A stretch of 64,000 nucleotides of DNA. Origin: Brachyspira hampsonii (GTDB lineage Bacteria > Spirochaetota > Brachyspiria > Brachyspirales > Brachyspiraceae). The notes beneath the pieces were generated by a model, which worked only from the letters and a program-made list of their open reading frames with translations, searched no databases and was not told the origin of the DNA. Shown here in pieces: positions 53,949-63,963 of the stretch (its first letter is position 1; every line of letters begins with the position of its first letter). Location: NCBI RefSeq assembly GCF_001746205.1, contig NZ_MDCO01000012.1, forward strand, positions 739,075-803,074. Reading direction: 5' to 3'. Both the position numbers and the translations under genes were made by a program.

Positions 53949-54443
53949 TTAATTATTACTTAAAATAATATGCCTATATGCCTCATAAGCAACTATAGCC
54001 GCAGTATTTGATACATTTATGGAACGAATATTATCACTCATTGGTATATATACAGAGTTTTCTAAATCATTTTCCCATAATGATTCTCTAAGTCCTGTTG
54101 ATTCTCTGCCGAATAGAAGTATATCATTATTCTGATATTCAAACTCATCGTATCTGTTTTTTCCGAACTTTGTAATTGGAACTATTCTTTTATTATTGCT
54201 ATTACAGTAATCTAAAAATGTATTTTCATTTTCATGTTTTACTAATTGCAGATTCCACCAATAATCAAGTCCGGCACGTTTTACTTCTTTCGAGCTTATT
54301 ATAAAAGAAGGTTTTGATACTATATGCAAAGGTATATTAAGTCCAACGCATAATCTTCCAATGTTTCCTGTGTTTGCAGGTATTTCCGGACGATATAATG
54401 CTATAGTTATATTAAAATTATCATTTATTTTTTTTTGAGCCAT
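53949..54443 (-). CDS. trmL: tRNA (cytidine/uridine-2'-O-)-methyltransferase TrmL
   Basis: The 164-residue SPOUT methyltransferase modifies the wobble base (Cm34/cmnm5Um34) of tRNA-Leu isoacceptors. Landmarks are ALYRPEIPANTGNIGRLC, LLFGRESTGLRE, and VYIPMSDNIRSINVSNTAAI, the SAM-binding trefoil knot. Length matches TrmL (about 155-165). The start is at ATG 54443 (MAQKKINDNF); no strong SD is visible. Confidence 0.92.
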   Translation of the reverse strand: MAQKKINDNFNITIALYRPEIPANTGNIGRLCVGLNIPLHIVSKPSFIISSKEVKRAGLDYWWNLQLVKHENENTFLDYCNSNNKRIVPITKFGKNRYDEFEYQNNDILLFGRESTGLRESLWENDLENSVYIPMSDNIRSINVSNTAAIVAYEAYRHIILSNN

Positions 54444-54595
54444 AATTTAATATTAAAATTATAAATTTATTTTTGTTTTATTCTAGTATAGATTGCATTT
54501 TTTTCAATATGTTTTATAACATCTATTGATTTTTTTTGTTTATAAGTTAAAGTAATAAAATGCTTATTTATATAAAATAAAATTAAGGGAAGAAA

Positions 54596-56089
54596 GTGAA
54601 CAAAATAGAAGAATTTAACCAATCCACTTCCAAATATGAATTATATACTCATTTAAGCGAAAAAATAGTATCAGGCGAAATAAAAACATTTTCCGGAATT
54701 TTTACTTATGCTAAAAATATTAATTTTGAAAAAGTACATGACAGTAGGAAGATCTTAAAAGGCTTATTTGATCTTATACGAAAAATTTATTGGGGATTTT
54801 TTAACAATTTAGATAAAGAGCTTTATCCTAAATTATGGTCTCAGTTCGTTACAGAAAATCAAAAATATAATTTTGCAGGCGATTTAAAATTAAGTCTTTC
54901 AATAGCTGATATTTATATAGCAATGCTTGATATACATGGATATACTAAATTCTGCGAAGAAAATAAGAATAATCTTTCCAAAATGCATGCTTTAGATGAT
55001 TTAATGCAAAATAAGGTAAGTGAAGTAACAAGATTCTATAATGTTATATCACATAGGAAGCAGGGCGATGAAATAATTATGGTCTGTCCTACAGCGACAG
55101 ATGCTTTAAGTGCCACTATAGCTACAATCGGTGTTTTAAGTAAAAAAAGATTATTAACTGAATATCCAGGTGTAGATACAAGCGGACTTCCTGAGTTTAA
55201 AATCAGTGCTGGAATATCCGGCGGTAATACTAATAGTTCTTTGATTATCACAGAGGATGGGGATTTATCTGGTTTTTTAATAAATAATGCTGCCAGAATG
55301 CAGGCTAGAGCAAACACTTTAGCACCAAAAGAAAATAAAGTAATAGTAACTAAAAATTTGCAGTTTAACTTTTTAAAAGAAAACAGCAAAGTAAAAAGTG
55401 AAATATTTGAAAAAAATATTATCTCATTTTATGATAATGGTATGATATCATTTAAAGGTACTGATATTCCTATAGTTGAAGCGATATTCAATCCTGATGA
55501 GAAATATAAAGAGCAGTTTTTTAATGAAATGGAAGAGCTTGTAAAAAGCGTTAAGGGTAATTTATGGAAGCAGAGAATGTTTACAGCTATTTTAGATTTG
55601 ATATCGAAAGTTGCTAAATCAATGCCTCCTTTTCAGATAGATGAAAAAGTTAATGATTATATATCTAGTTATACTAATGGTACTATATGCGATTTATGTG
55701 ATAAGGCGAACGGGGCTTATGTAGTTAAAGAAAATTATAAAGAGGCTATAGATACTTTTGCTTTGATTATTAAGCTGCTTAAAACTATTCCAGATTTTGA
55801 TAAGATGGTTTTAGAATATGCTGAGAGTATTTGTGCAGGATATGAAAAGGTTTTGCCTATATATGATGTTGTTATAAAGAAAGATATAGAGGCTAATATA
55901 TCTGAAATTTTCCCTGCTAATCATATATCAATATTTCAGAATGTTCAGAAGGCTAATGAAACTTATAATAAATTAATGAATATTGCTATGAGCAGTAAAA
56001 CTTTAAAGAGAAGAAAATCTATATGGTACGGAATATTAGAAAAAGAACTTCCTAATTTAGTAATTAATATGTATTCCGGAAAAAAATAG
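54596..56089 (+). CDS. Class III nucleotidyl cyclase-like protein
   Basis: The 497-residue protein probably starts at GTG 54596 with GGGAAG about 6 nt upstream. The cyclase-like domain lies at about residues 98-250: AMLDIHGYTKF (first metal Asp), HRKQGDEIIMV (second Asp), ISAGISGG, and NAARMQARA (Asn-x3-Arg of the transition-state helix). So the catalytic residues seem to be kept. There is no membrane segment. The C-terminal ~240 residues are helical and not recognised, with one CDLCDKAN motif. It might make cAMP or c-di-GMP-like signals; the product is not predictable. Confidence 0.7.
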   Translation: MNKIEEFNQSTSKYELYTHLSEKIVSGEIKTFSGIFTYAKNINFEKVHDSRKILKGLFDLIRKIYWGFFNNLDKELYPKLWSQFVTENQKYNFAGDLKLSLSIADIYIAMLDIHGYTKFCEENKNNLSKMHALDDLMQNKVSEVTRFYNVISHRKQGDEIIMVCPTATDALSATIATIGVLSKKRLLTEYPGVDTSGLPEFKISAGISGGNTNSSLIITEDGDLSGFLINNAARMQARANTLAPKENKVIVTKNLQFNFLKENSKVKSEIFEKNIISFYDNGMISFKGTDIPIVEAIFNPDEKYKEQFFNEMEELVKSVKGNLWKQRMFTAILDLISKVAKSMPPFQIDEKVNDYISSYTNGTICDLCDKANGAYVVKENYKEAIDTFALIIKLLKTIPDFDKMVLEYAESICAGYEKVLPIYDVVIKKDIEANISEIFPANHISIFQNVQKANETYNKLMNIAMSSKTLKRRKSIWYGILEKELPNLVINMYSGKK

Positions 56090-56227
56090 CATTTATTTAT
56101 TTTTTTATAATTAATTATTTTTATTAGTTTATGTATGTAAATTTTATATGTTTTTTACTTGCAGAAATATTTATATATGATACACTATACTATTATTAAA
56201 TTGTTTTTTTTATTTTAAGGAGTATTT

Positions 56228-56968
56228 ATGAGTTTGAAAAACTTGAAGAAATTAATATTGATAATATCATCATTTGCTATAATAGCTTGCTCTCAGAATC
56301 AAGGCGGAGTAAGCAGCTCAAAAACCCCATCAGATTCTTTGTCTTATTTAAATGGCGGAGCAGGAGATTGGGTTTTAAAAGTAGATGATTTTACTATTAA
56401 TCAAACTAATTTTACTAAAGATTTAGAGGCTTCTTTAGTACTTCAAGGTGCTACAACTGAACAAATAGCTATGTATGCTAATGATGCTAATACTAAACAA
56501 TTATATGCAGATCAGTTGATAAATTCTATTTTATTATTAAATAAGGCAGAAGAAGAAAAATTCTTTGAAACAGAAGAAGCTAAAGATTTTATTAATCTTT
56601 CAATCAGAAATATAAAGTTTCAATATTATGTAACAAAACTCATGGCAGATGCTTCTAAAAATATACCAGATCCTACCCCTGAACAGGCTCAGGCTTTTTT
56701 TGAACAGGCTAAAGATCAATTAACTCAAATGTACGGCATTACAGCATATAATACAGAAACAGCTCCTTATATTGCTCAATTATACAAAAATGCTTATGCA
56801 CAGCAATTAGTAGAAAGAGATATACAAGATCTAAAAGATAAAGCAGTAATAGAAAGAAATACTGCAGTTTTAGGAGAAGCAAGCATACTTCCTCCTCAAA
56901 TAGGAGACACTAATAATGCTGCATTGCCTCAGCAAACTAATAATTTATTACCAAGAACAAATAATTAA
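56228..56968 (+). CDS. Lipoprotein with SurA N-terminal-like helical domain
   Basis: The 246-residue protein has a lipobox (FAIIAC, Cys about residue 21) and a chaperone-like helical part similar to the SurA/PpiD N-terminal region: DWVLKVDDFTINQTNF, then KQLYADQLINSILLLNKAEE. No parvulin PPIase domain follows; the C-terminal 45 residues are Asn/Gln/Pro-rich. A periplasmic chaperone role is inferred. AGGAG is 7 nt before the ATG. infB follows after 28 bp. Confidence 0.65.
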   Translation: MSLKNLKKLILIISSFAIIACSQNQGGVSSSKTPSDSLSYLNGGAGDWVLKVDDFTINQTNFTKDLEASLVLQGATTEQIAMYANDANTKQLYADQLINSILLLNKAEEEKFFETEEAKDFINLSIRNIKFQYYVTKLMADASKNIPDPTPEQAQAFFEQAKDQLTQMYGITAYNTETAPYIAQLYKNAYAQQLVERDIQDLKDKAVIERNTAVLGEASILPPQIGDTNNAALPQQTNNLLPRTNN

Positions 56969-56996
56969 AATTTAATATTAATGGGAAAGGAAAAGA

Positions 56997-59315
56997 ATGT
57001 CTCAAAAAAATGAGAATAATGAAAAAAATTTAAATCAGGAAAGTTCTGCAGCTGATAATAAACCTAAAGTTATTATAAAAAAAAATAATGCATCTAATAA
57101 CAATAATGATGATAATCAAGCTGCAGCAGCTGTTAAGAAAGTAAAAAAAGTTATAGTAAAAAAGAAAATAATAATACATAATAAATCTGATAAGCCTTAT
57201 GCTCAGAAACAGGATAATAATAATAACAATACTCCTGAAAAAAATAATATAGCAAAAGAAAATAGAGATAATAAAGAATCAAAAGGTAAACATTATTCTC
57301 ATAATAGGGATAATAAAGATTTTAAAGAAAGTAAATCATATAAAGATTCTCCTGCTATAGAAGTTCCTGTAGAAGATGTATCATCATTCAAGAAAGATAA
57401 TAAAAAAGATAATAAGAAAAGAGATTACGATAAAAAAGATAAAGAATACGATAAGAAATCATCTCAAAAAGATTCTAAAGCAGAAGCAGTTCAAAGGCAG
57501 GAAAATAAGATATTTAATAAACTTCAGGCTAAAAAACGTCAGCAGGAACAAAGACTTGCAAGTGTTGAAAAAGAAATCAGCATAATGGAAACAATTACTG
57601 TAGGCGATTTAGCTAAAAAGATGAATTTAAGAGCTTCTGACATAATATCCAAACTTATGGGTATGGGTACTATGGCTAGAGTTAATGATATAATTGATTC
57701 TGATACAGCTACAATTATAGCAGATGATTTTGGATGTAAAGTTAATGTTATATCTTTGCAGGAAGAGGCTACTATAGAAGTAAAAGAAGATAGAGAAGAA
57801 GATTTAAAACCTCGTCCTCCTGTTGTAACAATAATGGGTCATGTTGACCATGGTAAAACTTCTCTTCTTGATGCTATAAGACATAGTAATATTACATCAA
57901 AAGAAAGCGGCGGAATAACTCAAAATATAGGTGCTTACAAGGTAAAAATGCCTAGCGGTGAGATAGCTTTTATTGATACTCCCGGACACGCAGCATTCAC
58001 TATGATGAGAGCTAGAGGAGCAAAAAGTACAGATATAGTAATACTTGTTGTTGCTTCAGATGACGGAGTTATGCCGCAGACAATAGAAGCCCTAAATCAT
58101 GCTAAAGAGGCTAATGTACCTATAATAGTTGCGGTTAATAAAATGGATTTGCCTAATGCTACTATGGATAAGGTAAAAGCAGCATTGTCTGAATACGGAC
58201 TTACCCCAGAAGAATGGGGAGGAGATACTCAGTATATAGGTGTTAGTGCTTTAACTAAACAGGGTATTAATGAATTATTAGAAGCTATTATACTTCAGGC
58301 AGAAATGCTTGAATTAAAGGCTAATCCTAATAGAGAGGCTATTGGTATAGTTTTAGAGGCCTCACTAGATCAGGGAAGAGGACCTGTAGGTACTGTACTT
58401 GTTCAAAATGGTACTCTAAAAATCGGAGACTATTTTGTATGCGGTCTTTCTGTAGGTAAAGTTAGAGCTATGGTTAATGATTTGGGTCAGAGAGTTACAA
58501 AGGCTTTGCCTTCTACTCCTGTTGAGGTTTTAGGATTTGAAAAAACTCCTGAGGCTGGAGAGTCATTTAATGTTATGCTTGATGAAAAAGAAGCTAAGGC
58601 TATAGCTGATAAGAGAGTTCAGTTAAAACAGCAGGAGGCTTTGAAGGCTAATGTTAAAGTTACTTTGGAAAACCTTTATGAGAAAATAGCTTCTGATGCT
58701 ATGAAAGAGTTTAAGGTTATAATAAAAGCTGATGTTCAGGGAAGTGCTGAGGCTTTGAGAGATGCTTTAAGTAAAATACAAAGTGATAAAATAAGATTTG
58801 TTTCAATATATAGTGCATCAGGTGCCGTTACCGAAAGCGATGTAAACTTAGCTCATGCATCTAATGCTATTATTATAGCTTATAGAGTTCGTCCTTCAGG
58901 AAAGGCCAAAGAATTAGCTGAAAAACTCGGCATACCTATAGAAAGATATGATATAATCTATGAAGCAATAGAAGCTATTCAGAATGCTATGAAAGGTTCT
59001 CTTGAAAGAATTAAAAAAGAAGTTGATATTGGTACTGTTGAGGTGAGAGATGTATTCCATGTACCTAAAGTTGGTACTATTGCCGGATGTTATGTAACTA
59101 GCGGAAAAATAGAAAGAAATGCCGGTGTAAGAGTCATGAGAGATAATGTACTTATTTATACAAGCAAAATTTCTAGCTTAAGAAGAATTAAAGATGATGT
59201 TAAAGAAGTTGCAAGCGGTTATGAATGCGGTGCCTCTATAGAAAATTTTAATGATATTAAGAAAGGCGATTTACTTGAGATATTTAAGATTGAGGAAATA
59301 GCTCAGGATTTATAA
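56997..59315 (+). CDS. infB: Translation initiation factor IF-2
   Basis: The 772-residue GTPase brings fMet-tRNA to the 30S subunit. Residues 1-190 are a low-complexity Lys/Asn/Asp-rich stretch. The IF2 N-terminal domain follows ([20 protein letters not shown]), then the G domain with [16 protein letters not shown] (G1), DTPGHAAFT (G3) and NKMDLPNA (G4). The C-terminal domains II-IV run to the end ([26 protein letters not shown]). GGAAAGGA is 7 nt before the ATG. It follows the SurA-like lipoprotein closely. nusA is not in the window, so the usual nusA-infB order is not seen. Confidence 0.97.
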   Translation: MSQKNENNEKNLNQESSAADNKPKVIIKKNNASNNNNDDNQAAAAVKKVKKVIVKKKIIIHNKSDKPYAQKQDNNNNNTPEKNNIAKENRDNKESKGKHYSHNRDNKDFKESKSYKDSPAIEVPVEDVSSFKKDNKKDNKKRDYDKKDKEYDKKSSQKDSKAEAVQRQENKIFNKLQAKKRQQEQRLASVEKEISIMETITVGDLAKKMNLRASDIISKLMGMGTMARVNDIIDSDTATIIADDFGCKVNVISLQEEATIEVKEDREEDLKPRPPVVTIMGHVDHGKTSLLDAIRHSNITSKESGGITQNIGAYKVKMPSGEIAFIDTPGHAAFTMMRARGAKSTDIVILVVASDDGVMPQTIEALNHAKEANVPIIVAVNKMDLPNATMDKVKAALSEYGLTPEEWGGDTQYIGVSALTKQGINELLEAIILQAEMLELKANPNREAIGIVLEASLDQGRGPVGTVLVQNGTLKIGDYFVCGLSVGKVRAMVNDLGQRVTKALPSTPVEVLGFEKTPEAGESFNVMLDEKEAKAIADKRVQLKQQEALKANVKVTLENLYEKIASDAMKEFKVIIKADVQGSAEALRDALSKIQSDKIRFVSIYSASGAVTESDVNLAHASNAIIIAYRVRPSGKAKELAEKLGIPIERYDIIYEAIEAIQNAMKGSLERIKKEVDIGTVEVRDVFHVPKVGTIAGCYVTSGKIERNAGVRVMRDNVLIYTSKISSLRRIKDDVKEVASGYECGASIENFNDIKKGDLLEIFKIEEIAQDL

Positions 59316-59389
59316 AATATTGTTAAAGTATATTCTTATATTGTTGAAATTTATTTTATTTATTTTATCATTATACAAAATAATAGTTT

Positions 59390-59941
59390 ATGTTAGGATT
59401 AGATATAAAATTATATGCAGTTCTTTTTTCGCTGTTAATTATGTTAATGGTTTCATGTACAAAAAATACAGGAGTTATTGTAACTAATCCCTATTCTAAT
59501 TTGGTTCTAGATAAAATTAGATATGGTAATTTTAAAGGTGTAAGTTTAGATGGTAATACATTAACTATAACAGGAAGTCAAAATAATAATAATGGAACCT
59601 ATCAATATTATGATTACTTTTTATCATTATTTTCTATGTTTAAAGATGGAAATGGAAATACTTTATTAGTAGTTCCATTAGGTGAAAAAGTTAATATAGT
59701 TAAGGTTAAGCAAGAAGGATTGGAGCTATTGCAGCTTCTTATGAATTCGAATAATCCCGAATATAAAAAAGTTTTAGGCAATTTATCTAAGCAGGCTATG
59801 GAAAATAATGGTCAAATAGATACTACTAAAACTGATGAAATATTTAAAGGTGTTAATTTACCTGAAACTGAACGTAATAAATTAGAGGATTTGTTAATAA
59901 AATCTAAGGATGATTTTATTAGCAGTGAATCTATAATATAA
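59390..59941 (+). CDS. Small lipoprotein of unknown function
   Basis: The 183-residue product has a signal peptide and lipobox (LIMLMVSC, Cys about residue 23). ATG 59390 is used; no SD is visible and an internal start is possible, but the signal peptide supports this reading. The rest is polar, with repeated NNNN and a C-terminal helical part (ETERNKLEDLLIKSKDDF). No domain is recognised. It is 74 bp after infB and 19 bp before an outer-membrane-like protein, so it may be part of a three-gene envelope unit. Confidence 0.7.
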   Translation: MLGLDIKLYAVLFSLLIMLMVSCTKNTGVIVTNPYSNLVLDKIRYGNFKGVSLDGNTLTITGSQNNNNGTYQYYDYFLSLFSMFKDGNGNTLLVVPLGEKVNIVKVKQEGLELLQLLMNSNNPEYKKVLGNLSKQAMENNGQIDTTKTDEIFKGVNLPETERNKLEDLLIKSKDDFISSESII

Positions 59942-59960
59942 TTTTTAAAGTATAATCAAT

Positions 59961-60872
59961 ATGAAAAAGTTTTTAATAATATTTTTTATTTTTATTTGTT
60001 CAATTCATACGGGATTTTCTAAGGGGCTTCCTTTATCTACAGAAGTTACAGGAGAAGATTACAGTTGGATAAAGGGAAGACAGATGATAAGTTTCAATCT
60101 CAATCCCGGTATTACAGTATTCACTCCTATGATTTTGGACACAATTTTTAAACATGGAAGGCATACAGTAGGTATGTTTGGAGCAGATCTAGGAAGTACA
60201 GGAGAATATTTACAGTATGTTAGCCTTGATGCTTTTGGCTGGTATATACCTTCTATTGAATATTCATTGTTTGTACATAATCAAATATCTGTTAGTGCCG
60301 GTATCGGATTATATGGAAGTGAATACTCTTTTAATATTAGCAAAGATAATGCGATTAAATTACTGCGAGATATTAAAGGATTAGATTTTGATTTATCTAC
60401 TATTGTTGTAGGTGATACTAAATTTAATGCTTCTTTTGTAATTATGCCTGTTACATTCGGAGTGAAATTTTACGGTAAAAAAAGGCAGTTTTACAATCAT
60501 TTTCGTTTGGCTATAGATGCATTTTTTTATGATATTCAAACGGAAAATGGTATCACTGGTGTTAAGGCAAGGCAGTCGGTAGCAGACGCTTCTGTTTATA
60601 TTTCTTATGAAATTGGATGGAATATAGAATTATTTCCTACAAGAGAATGGAGAGTTAAGCCTACTATTGATATAGGATTGTTAGAGATAGGATATTATGT
60701 AAGACCTTGGGGAGAGAATATGGCTAATGCTTTGGCAGGAAATTTGCTGTATTTTTTTGCTGGAGGAATTTCAGGTAATTTAAACGTTTCTAATATGCCT
60801 GATTGGTCTAAAACATTACTTAATTTCAGAATAGCTTTATTTCCAAGAATAGGTTTTAGCATAAGGTTTTAA
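59961..60872 (+). CDS. Predicted outer-membrane beta-barrel protein
   Basis: The 303-residue protein has an N-terminal signal peptide (residues 1-20, IIFFIFICSIHTGFS) and a high content of alternating hydrophobic/polar strands, ending with Phe (FPRIGFSIRF), as expected for beta-barrels. It shares the strand pair around TIDIGLLEIGYYV and IALFPRIGF with the next gene, where PFIDISLLDLGYSF and FALLPRLAI correspond. No named family is recognised. No SD is visible before the ATG. Probably exported to the outer membrane (inference). Confidence 0.7.
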   Translation: MKKFLIIFFIFICSIHTGFSKGLPLSTEVTGEDYSWIKGRQMISFNLNPGITVFTPMILDTIFKHGRHTVGMFGADLGSTGEYLQYVSLDAFGWYIPSIEYSLFVHNQISVSAGIGLYGSEYSFNISKDNAIKLLRDIKGLDFDLSTIVVGDTKFNASFVIMPVTFGVKFYGKKRQFYNHFRLAIDAFFYDIQTENGITGVKARQSVADASVYISYEIGWNIELFPTREWRVKPTIDIGLLEIGYYVRPWGENMANALAGNLLYFFAGGISGNLNVSNMPDWSKTLLNFRIALFPRIGFSIRF

Positions 60873-60885
60873 CGGATATTTGATT

Positions 60886-61551
60886 ATGAAAAAGGTTATA
60901 ATATTTATATTATTATTTAATTCTTTAATTTATGCAGCAAATTATGAAAATGCTAGGCATGCTGTTGGTATAGATTTTGGCACTACAATATTTTCTGCTG
61001 CTACTTTGCCTGGTATAGCAAATTCAATATTCAAGCCTCAAAATGGAGCGACTGAACATTTGTTTAAAGGAGGATTTGGTATAGCATTTACATATAACTA
61101 TGCATATTTACCAAAACAGGCTATAGATGCTTTTTTTGGAATATATAGTTTTAATGCTCATTATAATGGCACTATAACTGTTAATGGAGCAAGCAGTTAT
61201 CAAAAAATATATAATGCTGATGTTGTTGTTATACCGTCATCTATAGGGGTGAGATTTTATTTTAATAAAAGTAATAGAGATAATGGTTTTTTCCTTCTTC
61301 CTAAGGTTGGTATGAATATATTTGCTGTTAAAGGGAAAGATTATGCGGCAAATAAAGAAACTTTAAGTGCTATAGTAAATTTTTATATATCTGGTGAGAT
61401 GGGATTTAAGATAGATATGTTTACAAAAATGGGGGCAAATTGGCCTGTTCGTCCTTTTATTGATATATCTTTATTAGATTTGGGGTATTCATTTAATCAT
61501 ACTATAAGATTTGCACTACTTCCTAGATTGGCTATTGGTATAACATTCTAA
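60886..61551 (+). CDS. Predicted outer-membrane beta-barrel protein, paralogue
   Basis: Start set at ATG 60886 (MKKVIIFILLFNSLIYA), giving a clean signal peptide; a TTG six bases earlier is less likely. The 221-residue protein is rich in aromatic strands (GIGVRFYF-like IGVRFYFNKS, LLPKVGMNIF) and ends with ITF. It is a shorter relative of the preceding gene, 13 bp downstream of it. The pair looks like a tandem duplication that has diverged. CGGA about 10 nt upstream is a weak SD. A purM gene follows. Confidence 0.7.
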   Translation: MKKVIIFILLFNSLIYAANYENARHAVGIDFGTTIFSAATLPGIANSIFKPQNGATEHLFKGGFGIAFTYNYAYLPKQAIDAFFGIYSFNAHYNGTITVNGASSYQKIYNADVVVIPSSIGVRFYFNKSNRDNGFFLLPKVGMNIFAVKGKDYAANKETLSAIVNFYISGEMGFKIDMFTKMGANWPVRPFIDISLLDLGYSFNHTIRFALLPRLAIGITF

Positions 61552-61659
61552 TAATAGTTTCTAAGCAAATAAAAAAATTTTTCTTGTAAATATATAAAAT
61601 ATTGGTATACTTAGTAGACATTTTTTCTATTATTAAATTCTAAAATAAGGAAATTATTT

Positions 61660-62673
61660 ATGGGAGTTTCTTATAAAGACAGCGGAGTCAGCAGAGAAGA
61701 AGGCTATAAAGCTGTAGCTCTGATGAAAGAAGTTGTATCTAAAACTATGCATTCAAATGTACTTAATAATATAGGAAGTTTCGGTGCTTTGTATGAACTT
61801 GGTAAATATAATAATCCTGTACTTGTATCAGGAACTGACGGAGTGGGAACTAAATTAGAGATAGCATTTTCTATGAAGAAGTATGATACTGTTGGAATAG
61901 ATGCTGTTGCTATGTGCGTTAATGATGTGCTTTGTCATGGTGCTAAGCCGATTTTCTTTTTAGATTATCTTGCTTGCGGAAGATTAAATGGAGAGACAGC
62001 TGCTTTAATAGTAAAAGGTATAGCAGACGGATGTTATGATGCGGGGGCTGCTTTAATAGGCGGCGAAACTGCGGAAATGCCGGGTTTTTATAAAGACGGA
62101 GATTATGATATAGCTGGTTTTTGTGTTGGTGTTGTGGAGAAAGATAAAATTATTGACGGCTCTAAAGTCAGCGAGGGCGATTCTATCATAGGTATTGCAT
62201 CTTCAGGATTTCATAGTAATGGATTTTCTTTGATAAGGAAACTTGTACGAGATTACAATGCTGTATATGAAGGTGAAAAAATAGGAGAAACTCTTTTAAT
62301 ACCTACTAAAATATATGTAAAAAAAGTTTTGCCTTTATTAGAAAAATATAATATTAAAGGCATGGCACATATTACAGGCGGCGGTTTAATAGAAAATGTT
62401 CCGCGTTCTGTTGCTAAGGGATACAAAGCTGTAATTAAAAAGGATAGTTTTAATACTCCTAATATATTTAATTATATTCAGTATTTAGGTAATATAAAAG
62501 AAGAAGAGATGTATAATACTTTTAATATGGGGATTGGATTTGTTATAATAGCTTCTAAAGAGGATAAAGATAATATTATAAATGATTTGAAAGAACAAAA
62601 TGAATCTGCTTATGAAATTGGGTATATTGCTAAAAATGATAATGAGGATAAGAGTGATATATGCTTAGAGTAG
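61660..62673 (+). CDS. purM: Phosphoribosylformylglycinamidine cyclo-ligase (AIR synthetase)
   Basis: The 337-residue enzyme makes AIR from FGAM with ATP in purine synthesis. Landmarks are YKDSGVSREEGY, GTDGVGTKLEIA, VNDVLCHGAKPIFFLDY, GETAEMPG and HITGGGLIENVPR. Length and order fit PurM. AAGG precedes the ATG by about 9 nt. The stop lies 13 bp inside the purN gene, a translational overlap. Confidence 0.96.
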   Translation: MGVSYKDSGVSREEGYKAVALMKEVVSKTMHSNVLNNIGSFGALYELGKYNNPVLVSGTDGVGTKLEIAFSMKKYDTVGIDAVAMCVNDVLCHGAKPIFFLDYLACGRLNGETAALIVKGIADGCYDAGAALIGGETAEMPGFYKDGDYDIAGFCVGVVEKDKIIDGSKVSEGDSIIGIASSGFHSNGFSLIRKLVRDYNAVYEGEKIGETLLIPTKIYVKKVLPLLEKYNIKGMAHITGGGLIENVPRSVAKGYKAVIKKDSFNTPNIFNYIQYLGNIKEEEMYNTFNMGIGFVIIASKEDKDNIINDLKEQNESAYEIGYIAKNDNEDKSDICLE

Positions 62674-63221
62674 CTGTTTTAATTTCGGGCGGAGGAAGTA
62701 ATTTAAAATCTTTGATAGATGCTCAGGATAATGATTATTATAAAATAGATATAGTTATTGCTGATAGGGATTGCGGGGGATTGAATATTGCCGAAAATGC
62801 TGGAATAAAAGCTTTATTATTAGATAGAAAAATATACAAAAAAGATTTATTTAAAAAAATAGATGAAAAACTTTCTAATATAGATTTAGTTGTGTTAGCT
62901 GGATTTTTATCAATAGTAGATAGTGATTTTATAAAAAAATGGGAAGGAAAAATTATTAATATTCACCCATCTCTTCTTCCTAAATATGGCGGAAAGGGAA
63001 TGTATGGTATTCATGTGCATGAGGCAGTAATTGCAAATAAGGAAAAGGAATCAGGATGTACTGTTCATTATGTTACTGATACTATAGACGGAGGGGATAT
63101 TATAATGCAGGCTAAAGTATCTGTAAAAGAAGATGATACTGCTGATATTTTACAAAAAAGAGTATTAGTAGAAGAACATAAATTGCTTCCTACTACTGTG
63201 AAAAAACTTTCTAAAATATGA
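62661..63221 (+). CDS. purN: Phosphoribosylglycinamide formyltransferase
   Basis: The 186-residue enzyme transfers the formyl group of N10-formyltetrahydrofolate to GAR. Landmarks are VAVLISGGGSNL, VVLAGFLSIV, NIHPSLLPKYGG (catalytic Asn/His), and SGCTVHYVTDTIDGG (catalytic Asp). Its start overlaps the end of purM by 13 bp. No terminator is seen before the convergent anti-sigma gene; a structured element (63253-63446) fills the gap. Confidence 0.96.
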   Translation: MLRVAVLISGGGSNLKSLIDAQDNDYYKIDIVIADRDCGGLNIAENAGIKALLLDRKIYKKDLFKKIDEKLSNIDLVVLAGFLSIVDSDFIKKWEGKIINIHPSLLPKYGGKGMYGIHVHEAVIANKEKESGCTVHYVTDTIDGGDIIMQAKVSVKEDDTADILQKRVLVEEHKLLPTTVKKLSKI

Positions 63222-63252
63222 TTTAAAATAATGTTGAATTTATTCTAATTCT

Positions 63253-63446
63253 CCACCCTTTATATTTATTGTTATTATCATAAATATAGTTATTATTGTT
63301 TTTTTAATCCTCTAAGAAAAAGCAATGCCCGCCCAAGTTATGATTAGATTGAAAGCGGTATTAAACGCATGTATAATTGTTTTTAATAATATTGTGCTAT
63401 TATGAATTACAAACTTTTTATATTTTTTGTCTATTTAACATGCGTT
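63253..63446. repeat. CCCGCCC-type structured intergenic element, copy C
   Basis: CCACCC (63253-63258), CCCGCCC (63328-63334), then AACGCATGT (63364-63372) paired perfectly with ACATGCGTT (63438-63446). The right arm overlaps the stop codon of the anti-sigma gene (63447-63445). Confidence 0.55.
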
Positions 63447-63963
63447 ATTTACCCATATAATAAATATATGCAGACATTATAGAGATTTCTGAATTATTAT
63501 CATCTAATGAATCATTTTCATCATCAATATCGCTATATGTAAAATAGCTTGATAAAGGTGCATAATCTTCTTGTGTATTATAATCATCTGCACTAGTTGT
63601 TATTACAGAATTGTTATTCATATCAGAAGCCATTAATGTTGGGGTATCATCTGAATTGCTTGTAATATTATTATTATTGTTATATATTGCACTAACAGCT
63701 CCGAATATGAGTAAAGCAGCCGCTATTGAACTTATAGATGCTATGACTCTCTTTTTATTAAATATACTTACAGGCTTTTTATCAATTTTTATATTTGATT
63801 TTCCTAGAAGTATAGATGACATAGAATTTAATTCATCTTTGAATTTCTGACAAGATTTGCAAGAAGCTAAATGTTTCTCCATTTCAAAGATTTCATTAGC
63901 ATCTAAATCATTGTCCTTATATCTGCTAATAAGCATTTCATAATATTCATGATTATTTTTCAT
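63445..63963 (-). CDS. Anti-sigma factor-like zinc-finger membrane protein
   Basis: The 172-residue protein has a zf-HC2 type zinc motif near the N-terminus (HLASCKSCQ, H-x3-C-x2-C at about residues 31-38), then one membrane segment (about 70-90, IASISSIAAALLIFGAVSAI), and a polar Asn/Asp/Ser-rich periplasmic tail. This is the order of single-pass anti-sigma factors, which bind an ECF sigma factor on the inner side. Its ATG overlaps a stop codon upstream (TTATGA), as expected if a sigma gene precedes it. GGGGGTGAG is 3-8 nt before the ATG. Confidence 0.78.
   Translation of the reverse strand: MKNNHEYYEMLISRYKDNDLDANEIFEMEKHLASCKSCQKFKDELNSMSSILLGKSNIKIDKKPVSIFNKKRVIASISSIAAALLIFGAVSAIYNNNNNITSNSDDTPTLMASDMNNNSVITTSADDYNTQEDYAPLSSYFTYSDIDDENDSLDDNNSEISIMSAYIYYMGK

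Noticed and set aside
57376-57585. ORF inside infB in another frame
   Set aside because: It overlaps the low-complexity Lys/Asp codons of IF-2, where repeated AAA/GAT codons open other frames by chance.
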